Shown: piece after piece, positions 1-7,102 of the stretch
How positions within the stretch are numbered: the stretch's first letter is position 1
Layout of the letters: the number at the start of each line of letters is the position of its first letter
DNA from: an uncultured Porphyromonadaceae bacterium
GTDB taxonomy: Bacteria; Bacteroidota; Bacteroidia; Bacteroidales; Muribaculaceae
Assembly: GCA_900541835.1 (NCBI GenBank)
Contig: UQLL01000030.1
Location: forward strand, 1-28,135
Length of the DNA: 28,135 nt
Direction: 5' to 3'
The notes under the pieces: model-generated
What the model was told of the DNA's origin: nothing
Seen by the model: only the letters and a program-made list of their open reading frames with translations
Database searches by the model: none
Made by a program: the position numbers and the translations under genes

Positions 1-546
1 GACGGCGGCAAGAGCGTCGACACCTCCATGGGCCTGACCCCCACCGAGGGTCTGATGATGGGCACCCGCGTGGGCGACGTCGATCCCGGCGCACTCGTCT
101 ACCTGGCCAAGCAGGAGAACATGACTCCCGACGATATGCTCAAGCTGATCAACAAGCAGAGCGGCGTGCTCGGCATCTCCGGCATCAGCTCCGACATGCG
201 CGACATCGAGAAAGGCATCGCTGCCGGCGACGAGCGTGCCAAGCTCGCCATGGACATGTACGAATACCGCATACTGAAGTACATCGGCGCCTACACGGCA
301 GTGCTCGGCGGCGTCGACATCATCGTCTTCACGGGCGGCGTCGGCGAGAATCAGATCAGCACCCGCGAAGTGCTCTGCCGCCAGCTCGCCTTCCTGGGCA
401 TCGACTTCGACGCCCAGGCCAACGACTGCCGCGGCAAGGAAGTGGAGATCACCAAGCCCGGCTCCAAGGTCAAGGTCGTGGTCATCCCCACCGACGAGGA
501 GCTGGTCATTGCCGAGGATACGGCTGACATCGTAGGCAAACTCTAA
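1..546 (+). CDS. ackA: Acetate kinase, C-terminal part (5' end outside window)
   Basis: The last 181 codons of acetate kinase, which interconverts acetyl phosphate plus ADP and acetate plus ATP in the cytoplasm. The reading frame is open from base 1, so the gene starts upstream of the window. The fragment begins in the conserved DGGKSVDTSMG segment, continues with TPTEGLMMGTR and carries the GGVGEN nucleotide-binding motif near residue 109 of the fragment. It ends in a normal C-terminus with a TAA stop. The usual partner pta is not visible and would lie upstream if linked. The following gap holds a perfect 19-bp inverted repeat that could act as a terminator or RNA-processing hairpin. The identification is secure from the family motifs; only the N-terminus is unseen. 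Confidence 0.96.
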   Translation, partial: DGGKSVDTSMGLTPTEGLMMGTRVGDVDPGALVYLAKQENMTPDDMLKLINKQSGVLGISGISSDMRDIEKGIAAGDERAKLAMDMYEYRILKYIGAYTAVLGGVDIIVFTGGVGENQISTREVLCRQLAFLGIDFDAQANDCRGKEVEITKPGSKVKVVVIPTDEELVIAEDTADIVGKL

Positions 547-553
547 CTTTTGA

Positions 554-624
554 AATGAATAATGAACAATAAGCTTCGCGCTCACCGGTGCGTCGTTGTT
601 ATTGTTCATTATTCATTGTTCATT
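554..624. repeat. Palindromic heptad-repeat element, copy 1 (ackA-lgt gap)
   Basis: A perfect 19-bp inverted repeat (554-572 with 599-617) encloses a 26-nt loop (573-598) that contains CACCGGTG. The arms are built from 7-nt steps of the type AATGAAY/TTCATTR, and the right arm runs on for another heptad to 624. The loop is present again at 4286-4311 in reverse complement with a single difference, so this is a dispersed repeat and not a chance hairpin. It could fold as a strong hairpin in RNA between ackA and lgt. Confidence 0.85.
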
Positions 625-638
625 AAAAATCACAACTA

Positions 639-1511
639 ATGCTGAGTTTCATTACTTGGGACGCCGACCCCGTATTAATCTCGCTCGGCCCGGTGGCCGT
701 GCGCTGGTACAGCCTGGCCTTCATCGTGGGCTTCCTGCTCGGCTACAAGATTGTCGAGCGGATGTTCCGCCACGAAGGCGCGCCCGAGAAATGGCTCGGC
801 ATCCTGCTGCTTTACGTCATGATCGCCACCGTGGTGGGTTCCCGCCTCGGACACGTCTTCTTCTACGACTGGCCCTACTACCGCGCCCATCCCGGAGAAA
901 TCCTCAAGATCTGGAACGGCGGCCTGGCAAGCCACGGAGGCACCATCGGCAACATCATCGCCGTCTTCATCTTCTCCTGGCTGGTGACAAAGAAGCCGGC
1001 GTCGTGGACGTTCGACAAGCTCGTCATCCCCATCGCCCTGGTGGGTGGCCTCATACGCCTGGGCAACCTTATGAACAGCGAGATCTACGGCGGCTACACC
1101 GACCTGCCCTGGGGCTTCGTGTTCGTGCGTGCCGGCGAGACCATGCCCGCGCATCCCACACAGATCTACGAGGCGCTGTGCTATTTCGCACTCTTCGCCC
1201 TGCTCATGTGGATGTACTGGAAAAAGAACTGCGAGGAACGCCCCTGGCTCATCACCGGCGTCTTCTTCATCGGCATCTTCCTGCCTCGCTTCCTGATAGA
1301 GTACATCAAGAACGTGCAGGAGCCGTGGGAGCTGGCCATGCGTGCCCAGTACGGCATCGACCAGGGACAGCTGCTCAGCATCCCCTTCATCCTGCTCGGC
1401 GTGGGCCTGGTCATCTACGCCATGTGCCGTCCGCGACAGCACTGGACCTTCCCCAACCGCTTCCCCGAAGAGGACAAGCAGGCAGGGAAGAAGGCGCCCC
1501 GGTCAAAGTAA
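639..1511 (+). CDS. lgt: Prolipoprotein diacylglyceryl transferase
   Basis: A 290-aa polytopic inner-membrane enzyme that moves diacylglycerol from phosphatidylglycerol onto the lipobox cysteine of prolipoproteins, the first step of lipoprotein maturation. Visible family signatures are GGLASHGGTIGN (residues 94-105, with the essential His), RLGNLMNSEIYG (140-151, holding the conserved Arg, Asn and Glu) and HPTQIYE (172-178). Several hydrophobic spans fit the seven-TM fold, and the length is normal. The ATG at 639 follows a repeat element directly and no clear Shine-Dalgarno is seen, which is normal for Bacteroidetes. The CvpA gene starts 9 nt after the stop. Lipoproteins at 7103, 11890 and probably 15441 are likely substrates. 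Confidence 0.96.
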   Translation: MLSFITWDADPVLISLGPVAVRWYSLAFIVGFLLGYKIVERMFRHEGAPEKWLGILLLYVMIATVVGSRLGHVFFYDWPYYRAHPGEILKIWNGGLASHGGTIGNIIAVFIFSWLVTKKPASWTFDKLVIPIALVGGLIRLGNLMNSEIYGGYTDLPWGFVFVRAGETMPAHPTQIYEALCYFALFALLMWMYWKKNCEERPWLITGVFFIGIFLPRFLIEYIKNVQEPWELAMRAQYGIDQGQLLSIPFILLGVGLVIYAMCRPRQHWTFPNRFPEEDKQAGKKAPRSK

Positions 1512-1520
1512 GGAGGCGCC

Positions 1521-2102
1521 ATGGAGGTGCTGTACCAGCTGCTGACGGTGGTGGCCCTGGCCGCCGGATGCCTCATCGGCATACGGCGAGGCATCACGGG
1601 CCAGCTCGGCTCGCTGCTCGGCGCCATCTTCGGCTTCTGCGCCGCCGCCATCCTCTGGCCCGACACCGCGGCCTGGGTGGCGCAGGCATGGCCTTCCACG
1701 GCCGGCATACCCCCGCTGCCGATGTACCTGCCCGACGCCTGGGCTCTCGCCCTGCTGTACGGCACCCTCTATCTGCTCCTGAGCATGCTCTCCCCGGCGT
1801 TGCGCGTCATCGTCCGCCCCATGGGCAGCGGTCCGCTCAACAAGATTGCCGGAGCCGTGTGGGGCATCTTCAAGACGGCCATGCTGTTGAGCATATTCTT
1901 CAACGTGCTGATAGGGCGTGACCATGCCTCGCCGCTGATGACGGCCGTGCACCACAGCGATGGAAACATCGCCACCGGAGTCATGACACTGGCACCAGCC
2001 CTTGTCGGCATGCCAGACTGCGAAGACCTCGCATACCAGGTGCAGCTTATGGAGGCGCGTCAGTTCGACCGCAACCATAGCCGCCGCCCGAATGTTGAAT
2101 AA
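1521..2102 (+). CDS. CvpA family membrane protein
   Basis: A 193-aa protein with about four hydrophobic segments in the first 130 residues and a short polar tail. The opening pattern (a first helix, then GIRRGITGQLGSLLGAIFGF) is typical of the CvpA/colicin V production family. The exact biochemical role of this family is unsettled. The ATG at 1521 is preceded by AGGAGG (1511-1516), an unusually good Shine-Dalgarno for this kind of organism, and the gene lies 9 nt behind lgt, so the two are probably co-transcribed. In relatives I recall a CvpA gene standing ahead of the suf operon; here sufC follows directly. Confidence 0.85.
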   Translation: MEVLYQLLTVVALAAGCLIGIRRGITGQLGSLLGAIFGFCAAAILWPDTAAWVAQAWPSTAGIPPLPMYLPDAWALALLYGTLYLLLSMLSPALRVIVRPMGSGPLNKIAGAVWGIFKTAMLLSIFFNVLIGRDHASPLMTAVHHSDGNIATGVMTLAPALVGMPDCEDLAYQVQLMEARQFDRNHSRRPNVE

Positions 2103-2119
2103 GAACACACGCTAAGACA

Positions 2120-2137
2120 CACGCACGCGTGCGTGTA
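2120..2137. promoter_or_regulatory. 18-bp perfect palindrome ahead of sufC
   Basis: An 18-bp perfect palindrome of alternating purine/pyrimidine steps centred on ACGCGT, in the 41-bp gap between the CvpA gene and sufC and 6 nt before the sufC ATG. It could be a dimeric-regulator operator or simply a CA/TG repeat. I see no clear TAnnTTTG promoter element beside it. Confidence 0.4.
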
Positions 2138-2143
2138 TAAAAT

Positions 2144-2905
2144 ATGAGTTCTGAAATACTTAAAGTAAAAGACCTGCGCGCCTCCATTGGCGGCAAAGAG
2201 ATACTGCGCGGCATCGACCTGGAAATCAAGGCCGGCGAGGTGCATGCCATCATGGGCCCCAACGGCTCCGGCAAGTCCACCCTGTCGATGGTGCTGTCCG
2301 GCAACCCCGCCTATAAGGTAGAAGGGGGCGAAGCCACCTTCATGGGCCACGACCTGCTCGACCTGTCCCCCGAGGAACGCAGCCACCTCGGCCTCTTCCT
2401 CGGCTTCCAGTATCCCGTCGAGATTCCCGGCGTGAGCATGGTCAACTTCATGCGCGCCGCTGTCAACGCCAAGCGCAAGTACCTGGGACTGGAGCCGATG
2501 TCCGCCACCGAGTTCCTCAAGCTCATGCGCGAGAAGCGCGCCGTCGTCGACCTCAGCAACAAGCTCGCCTCCCGCTCCGTCAACGAGGGTTTCTCCGGCG
2601 GAGAGAAGAAGCGCAACGAAATCTTCCAGATGGCAGTGCTCGAGCCCAGGCTCAGCATCCTCGACGAGACCGACTCCGGCCTCGACATCGACGCCCTGCG
2701 CATCGTGGCCGGAGGCGTCAACAAGCTCAAGTCGGCCGACAACGCCACCATCGTCATCACCCACTACCAGCGCCTGCTCGACTACATCAAGCCCGACTTC
2801 GTACACATCTTATATAAGGGCCGCATCGTGCGCACCGGCGGACCGGAGCTGGCCCTCGAGCTCGAGGAGCGCGGCTACGACTGGATTAAGGAAGATGAGC
2901 AATGA
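2144..2905 (+). CDS. sufC: Fe-S cluster assembly ATPase SufC
   Basis: A 253-aa cytoplasmic ABC-type ATPase that powers the SufBCD scaffold in Fe-S cluster assembly. The Walker A motif GPNGSGKST is at 38-46, the signature SGGEK at 151-155 follows the SufC-specific NEGF, Walker B LSILDE at 170-175 runs into TDSGLDIDAL, and the H-loop His is at 207 in ITHYQR. Length and motifs are full and intact. sufD overlaps its 3' end by 4 nt (ATGA), showing translational coupling. The partner sufB, normally immediately upstream, is absent here; only a 41-bp gap separates this gene from the CvpA gene. Confidence 0.97.
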   Translation: MSSEILKVKDLRASIGGKEILRGIDLEIKAGEVHAIMGPNGSGKSTLSMVLSGNPAYKVEGGEATFMGHDLLDLSPEERSHLGLFLGFQYPVEIPGVSMVNFMRAAVNAKRKYLGLEPMSATEFLKLMREKRAVVDLSNKLASRSVNEGFSGGEKKRNEIFQMAVLEPRLSILDETDSGLDIDALRIVAGGVNKLKSADNATIVITHYQRLLDYIKPDFVHILYKGRIVRTGGPELALELEERGYDWIKEDEQ

Positions 2906-4257
2906 GCAACGCCCTGACCCAATACCTCGATCTCTACGCCGACAACCGCGAACTGATCGACGGCCATGCTTCCGCCCCGCTCAACGCCCGGCGAGCAGAG
3001 GCCCTCGATGTGCTGCGTGGCTATGAGCGCGACGGCCTGCCGCGCCTCGGTAGCGAGGACTACCGCCTGACCGACCTGCAGGCCCTCCTCGCCCCAGACT
3101 ACGGCGTCAACCTGGCGCGCGTGCCGCTCGACGCCAATCCCGCCGCCGCTTTTCGCTGCGACGTCCCCAGCATCAGCACGGACCTCGTCTTCCTCGTCAA
3201 CGACATCTTCGGCCGCTCCGAGCGGGCCCTCTGCGACCTACCCGAAGGCGCGTACGTCGGCTCCCTAACGCAGGCCGACCCCGAACTCGTGGCTAAGTTC
3301 TACGGCAAGGTCGCCGATATGCGCAACCCCCTCGTGGCACTCGACACCCTGCTCTGCCAGGACGGCTTGCTCGTCTATCTCCCCAAGGGAACGAAACTAA
3401 CCAAGCCCCTACAGCTCGTCAACCTGTTGTCGGCCGGCGCCCCCCTGATGGCCGTGCGCCGACTGCTCATCGTGCTCGAAGACCAGGCCGAGGCCCAAAT
3501 GCTCGCCTGCGACCACACCCAGTCCGACGACGTCGACTTCCTCGCCCTCCAGACCGTGGAAATCATCCTCGGCCGCGGCGCACGCTTCGACCTCTACGAC
3601 CTGGAAGAAAGCACTCCGCGCACTCACCGCCTCAGCACCCTATATGCCAGCCAGGAGGCCGACAGCCGCCTGCTAGTCAACGGCATGACGCTCTACAACG
3701 GCCTGACCCGCAACGAGTTCCGCCTCTCTCTCGACGGCGAGAACTGCGAGACACACCTATTAGGCATGGGCATCGCCGACGACGACCGCCGCATCGACAC
3801 GCTCACCCTCATCGACCACAATGTACCCCGTTGCCGCTCCAACGAGCTCTACAAGTACTCGGCCGACGACCGCTCGCGCTGCTCCTTCGCCGGCAGGATC
3901 CTGGTGCGCCCCGGCGCCCATCACACCGACTCCTACCAGAGCAACCGCAACCTGCTCGGCTCCAGCGATGCCCGCATCTACTCCAAGCCCCAGCTTGAGA
4001 TCTACAACGACGACGTGAAATGCTCCCACGGCTCGGCCACCGGCCAGCTCGACGCCATGCAGCTCTTCTATATGCGCACCCGAGGCATCGACGACCTCAC
4101 CGCACGCCTGCTCCTCAAGCAGGCCTTCATGGCCGACATCATCGATTCCGTCACCATCCCCGGCCTGCAGGAGCGCCTGCACATGCTCGTGGAACGCCGT
4201 TTCACCGGCGCCCCCTCCGCATGCGCCTCCTGCGCCGCCCAATGCCCAAGCAAATGA
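2902..4257 (+). CDS. sufD: Fe-S cluster assembly scaffold protein SufD
   Basis: A 451-aa SufB/SufD-family protein, the partner of SufC and SufB in the SufBC2D scaffold. The C-terminal half carries the family hallmark: a KPQLEIYNDDVKCSHG-type strand followed by ATGQLDAMQLFYMRTRGI. The extreme C-terminus is Cys-rich (CASCAAQC), which I do not recognise as a general SufD feature. It starts inside the end of sufC (4-nt overlap). I considered whether it might be SufB; the length and the divergent N-terminal half fit SufD better, and the SufC-SufD-SufS order also supports this. A palindromic repeat element separates it from sufS. Confidence 0.93.
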   Translation: MSNALTQYLDLYADNRELIDGHASAPLNARRAEALDVLRGYERDGLPRLGSEDYRLTDLQALLAPDYGVNLARVPLDANPAAAFRCDVPSISTDLVFLVNDIFGRSERALCDLPEGAYVGSLTQADPELVAKFYGKVADMRNPLVALDTLLCQDGLLVYLPKGTKLTKPLQLVNLLSAGAPLMAVRRLLIVLEDQAEAQMLACDHTQSDDVDFLALQTVEIILGRGARFDLYDLEESTPRTHRLSTLYASQEADSRLLVNGMTLYNGLTRNEFRLSLDGENCETHLLGMGIADDDRRIDTLTLIDHNVPRCRSNELYKYSADDRSRCSFAGRILVRPGAHHTDSYQSNRNLLGSSDARIYSKPQLEIYNDDVKCSHGSATGQLDAMQLFYMRTRGIDDLTARLLLKQAFMADIIDSVTIPGLQERLHMLVERRFTGAPSACASCAAQCPSK

Positions 4258-4263
4258 ACAATT

Positions 4264-4333
4264 AACAATGATCCATGAACAATAACAGCGACGCACCGGT
4301 GAGCGCGAAGCTTATTGTTCATGGTTCATTGTT
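4264..4333. repeat. Palindromic heptad-repeat element, copy 2 (sufD-sufS gap)
   Basis: A 22-bp stem with one T/T mismatch (4264-4285 with 4312-4333) around a 26-nt loop (4286-4311). The loop is the reverse complement of the loop at 573-598 with 25 of 26 positions identical. Arms again show a 7-nt step (ATGAACA-like units). It lies inside the suf operon, 18 nt before the sufS ATG, so its hairpin would affect read-through, mRNA stability or sufS translation. Confidence 0.85.
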
Positions 4334-4351
4334 CATTACTAATTGAATAAC

Positions 4352-5566
4352 ATGGATATAGAAGCTCTGCGGCGGGAGTTCCCGATACTCGGTGAGAAAG
4401 TGCACGGCCGTCCGCTCGTCTATCTCGACAACACTGCCACCAGCCAGACGCCCCGCTGCGTGGTCGACAGCATCATCAGCGGCTACGACCACGTCAAGGC
4501 CAATGTGCACCGTGGCGTGCACACCCTGTCGCAGCTCGCCACCGACCGTCAGGAGCACACCCGCAACCGCCTGCGCGAGTTCATCAACGCCGCCGAAGAC
4601 TGCGAGGTAATCTTCACCCGAGGCACCACCGAGGCCATCAATCTCGTGGCCAGCAGCTTCGGCTCACGTTTCAAAGAGGGCGACGAAGTAATCCTCACCG
4701 TCATGGAGCACCACGCCAACATAGTGCCGTGGCAGCTCCTGCAGGCCCGTACCGGAATCAGGCTGCGCGTCGTCGACATCGACGACTGCGGCGAGCTGCG
4801 TCTCGGCCAGTACCGCAGCCTCTTCAACGACCGAACCGTCTTCGCCTCCTTCTGTCACGTCTCCAACGTGCTCGGCACAATCAACCCCGTCAAGGAGATG
4901 ATTGCATACGCCCACTCCAAGGGCGTGCCAGTGCTCATCGACGGTGCTCAGGCAGCACCCCACCTGCGCATCGACGTACGCGACCTCGACGCCGACTTCT
5001 ACGCCTTCTCCAGCCATAAGATGTACGGACCCTGCGGCATCGGTGTGCTGTACGGCAAGAAGAAATGGCTCCAGGAGATGCCCCCCTACCAGGGCGGCGG
5101 CGAGATGATAGACCACGTCAGCTTCTCCGGCACCACCTTCGCCGAACTGCCCTTCAAGTTCGAGGCCGGCACCCCTGACTTCATCGACATCGCCGCCCTC
5201 AGCCAGGCCCTCGACTTCATCGACCGCGTCGGCCTCAAGGAGATGGAGGAGCACGAAATCTCCCTGCTGCGCCGCGCCGAGGCGGCCCTGCGCGACATCG
5301 GCCACATCACCATCTACGGCACCTCCGATCACAAAGGTCCCGTGCTCAGCTTCCTGGTCGACGGCCAGCACCCCTACGACGTCGGCGTCCTGCTGGACCA
5401 GATGGGTGTGGCGGTGCGCACCGGTCACCACTGTGCCCAGCCCCTTATGGAGCGCCTCGGCATTACCGGCACCGTACGCGCCTCCTTCGCCGTCTACAAC
5501 ACCGCAGCCGAAGTCGACGCCTTCCTCGCCGCCATCCGCCGCATCACCGCCATCCTCCACTCCTGA
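4352..5566 (+). CDS. sufS: Cysteine desulfurase SufS
   Basis: A 404-aa PLP-dependent class V aminotransferase-fold enzyme that takes sulfur from L-cysteine, as persulfide, for Fe-S assembly. The Schiff-base lysine is residue 223 in SSHKMYGPCGIGVLYG, and the catalytic cysteine is residue 361 in RTGHHCAQPLM; both fit the SufS group. I chose the ATG at 4352 (MDIEALRREFP) over the in-frame TTG at 4343, because family members start close to this point. It is the last gene of the suf cluster and is followed by a strong hairpin terminator. No sufE or sufU is visible. Confidence 0.96.
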   Translation: MDIEALRREFPILGEKVHGRPLVYLDNTATSQTPRCVVDSIISGYDHVKANVHRGVHTLSQLATDRQEHTRNRLREFINAAEDCEVIFTRGTTEAINLVASSFGSRFKEGDEVILTVMEHHANIVPWQLLQARTGIRLRVVDIDDCGELRLGQYRSLFNDRTVFASFCHVSNVLGTINPVKEMIAYAHSKGVPVLIDGAQAAPHLRIDVRDLDADFYAFSSHKMYGPCGIGVLYGKKKWLQEMPPYQGGGEMIDHVSFSGTTFAELPFKFEAGTPDFIDIAALSQALDFIDRVGLKEMEEHEISLLRRAEAALRDIGHITIYGTSDHKGPVLSFLVDGQHPYDVGVLLDQMGVAVRTGHHCAQPLMERLGITGTVRASFAVYNTAAEVDAFLAAIRRITAILHS

Positions 5567-5587
5567 CCCTTCCTTCCTCCAAAGCCC

Positions 5588-5630
5588 AATCGCCTCCACG
5601 CCCATCCCGTGGATGGCGATTTCGTCTTTC
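5588..5630 (+). terminator. Rho-independent terminator after sufS
   Basis: AATCGCC-TCCACG pairs with CGTGGA-(T)-GGCGATT, giving a 13-bp stem with one bulged T and a 7-nt loop (5588-5621). A T-rich tail follows (to 5630). It lies 21 nt behind the sufS stop. Confidence 0.8.
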
Positions 5631-5661
5631 ACTCATAATTTATGTAGTGACACAGAACCAT

Positions 5662-5690
5662 GCCCGGTGTTCCAGGGTGCTACACCGGGC
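5662..5690. other. 9-bp hairpin in the convergent sufS/ansA gap
   Basis: GCCCGGTGT (5662-5670) and ACACCGGGC (5682-5690) form a perfect stem around 11 nt. There is no T-run on either strand, so it is at best a weak terminator for ansA, which ends at 5746 on the minus strand. Confidence 0.4.
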
Positions 5691-5745
5691 CGGAGGCCAT
5701 CTGTTTATGTGGACGGGGCTGTAGGGGGGCTTGGCGGACGGGAAG

Positions 5746-6786
5746 CTATTCGGTCATTTCGCCGCGGATGGGCTGCTCCATGCTGGCGGCGACTTCGCGG
5801 GAGGTGAGGCCCTGGCCGAAGAGGTACATGAGCTTGGTGATGGCGGCCTCGGGGGTGAGGTCGTGGCCGGAGATGACGCCGGCGTTCTGGAGGCGCAAGC
5901 CCGTCAGGTAGCGCTCCTGGTGCACACTGCCGCTCGAGCACTGGGTGACGTTGACTATCACCTTGCCACTGTCGGTGGCCTTGCGGATGGCGTTGATGAA
6001 CCAGGGGTCGATGGGGGCGTTGCCGGAGCCGTAGGTGCGTAGCACGATGCCGCGCACGCCGGGCGCTTCCAGCAGGTAGTTGAGCAGTTCGGGACGCATG
6101 CCGGGGAAGAGGTCGATGCTCAGCACCGACGGGTCCATTTCCGTGTGCACCCGGAAAGGACCGTCGGCACGCTTCTTCCACAGGGCGTCGGTGTTGAAGT
6201 GGATGCCCATGCCAATCTTGGCCAGCTCCTGGTAGTTGTTGGACTTGAAGGCGTTGAAGTGGTCGGCGCTGTGCTTGGTGGAGCGGTTGCCGCGCCACAG
6301 ATAGCTCTCGAAGAGGATTGCGACCTCGCGTATGCGCGGCAGGCCGTTATCACATCGAGCGGCAGCCACCTGCAGGGCGGTGATGAGGTTCTCCTCGCCG
6401 TCGGTACGCACCTCGCCGATGGGCAGCTGCGAGCCGGTGATGATGACGGGCTTCTCCAGGTTCTCGAGCATGAAGCTGAGCGCCGAGGCAGTATACGCCA
6501 TGGTGTCGGTGCCGTGCAGGATCACGAAGCCGTCGTAACGGTCGTAGCGGTCGCGGATGATCTCGGCGATGCGGCGCCAGTGGTCGGGCGTGATCGTAGA
6601 CGAGTCGATGGGACAGTCGAACTGGATGTTGTCGATGTCATAGTCGAGCATCCGTATCTTCGGCACATTGTCTATGAGATGGTCGAAGTCGAAGGGCTCG
6701 AGCGATTTAGTCTCGGGATTCTCGATCATGCCGATGGTGCCACCGGTATAGATGAGCAGTATGTGGGGGCGTGCCTTGCTTTCCAT
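5746..6786 (-). CDS. ansA: Type I L-asparaginase
   Basis: A 346-aa cytoplasmic-type asparaginase that hydrolyses asparagine to aspartate and ammonia. The N-terminal TGGTIGM (14-20) carries the first catalytic threonine, and HGTDTM (91-96) carries the Thr-Asp pair. Downstream, ITGSQLPIGEVRTDGEENL is characteristic of the type I subgroup. There is no signal peptide, which fits type I. The start ATG at 6786 lies about 70 nt behind a good minus-strand promoter. The gene is monocistronic and convergent with the suf cluster. Confidence 0.95.
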   Translation of the reverse strand: MESKARPHILLIYTGGTIGMIENPETKSLEPFDFDHLIDNVPKIRMLDYDIDNIQFDCPIDSSTITPDHWRRIAEIIRDRYDRYDGFVILHGTDTMAYTASALSFMLENLEKPVIITGSQLPIGEVRTDGEENLITALQVAAARCDNGLPRIREVAILFESYLWRGNRSTKHSADHFNAFKSNNYQELAKIGMGIHFNTDALWKKRADGPFRVHTEMDPSVLSIDLFPGMRPELLNYLLEAPGVRGIVLRTYGSGNAPIDPWFINAIRKATDSGKVIVNVTQCSSGSVHQERYLTGLRLQNAGVISGHDLTPEAAITKLMYLFGQGLTSREVAASMEQPIRGEMTE

Positions 6787-6855
6787 GGTCAGTTAGTGGT
6801 ATGTCGCCGACAAATATTCATGCGGGGGAGAGGAGCTAACGGGGTATTCCGGCTG

Positions 6856-6887
6856 CAAATTTAGCAATTTGCCGAGAATCCACCAAA
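6856..6887 (-). promoter_or_regulatory. Bacteroidetes-type promoter for ansA
   Basis: On the minus strand TTTG (6887-6884), a 20-nt spacer and TAAATTTG (6863-6856) match the Bacteroidetes -33/-7 consensus (TTTG-N19-23-TAnnTTTG). It lies about 70 nt upstream of the ansA ATG, in the 316-bp gap between ansA and the lipoprotein gene, which otherwise holds only the weaker plus-strand element at 6981. Confidence 0.7.
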
Positions 6888-6980
6888 TCTCCGGGGTGAA
6901 AAAATCACTTTTGCCAAAGAAATTTCGGTAACCCGTGTGTTATAATATCGAAGCACCGTGCACATTCGGAGGAAAATGTG

Positions 6981-6988
6981 TAATTTTG
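6981..6988 (+). promoter_or_regulatory. Possible -7 element for the lipoprotein gene at 7103
   Basis: TAATTTTG matches TAnnTTTG; no good TTTG -33 is seen at the right distance. Transcription would start near 6995, giving a leader of about 110 nt before the preferred start at 7103. An in-frame ATG at 7007 lies in this leader. Confidence 0.4.
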
Positions 6989-7102
6989 CGCCCGGAAACA
7001 ACAGCTATGACCGAGAACTGCGAGGAAGAGACAGAATGCGATGCAAGCCTGCGCCTGCGTCCGGCTGTCATTGCATCCAAGCGGACACATTATTATAATA
7101 CT

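Noticed and set aside
596..1921. A 441-codon plus-strand frame over lgt and the CvpA gene
   Set aside because: Arg/His/Pro-rich translation typical of an off-frame reading of a GC-rich gene; lgt and cvpA explain the region with clear motifs.
4664..5632. A 322-codon minus-strand frame opposite sufS
   Set aside because: Gly/Val/Ala/Asp-rich antisense shadow of a GC-rich gene; no start context or family motif.
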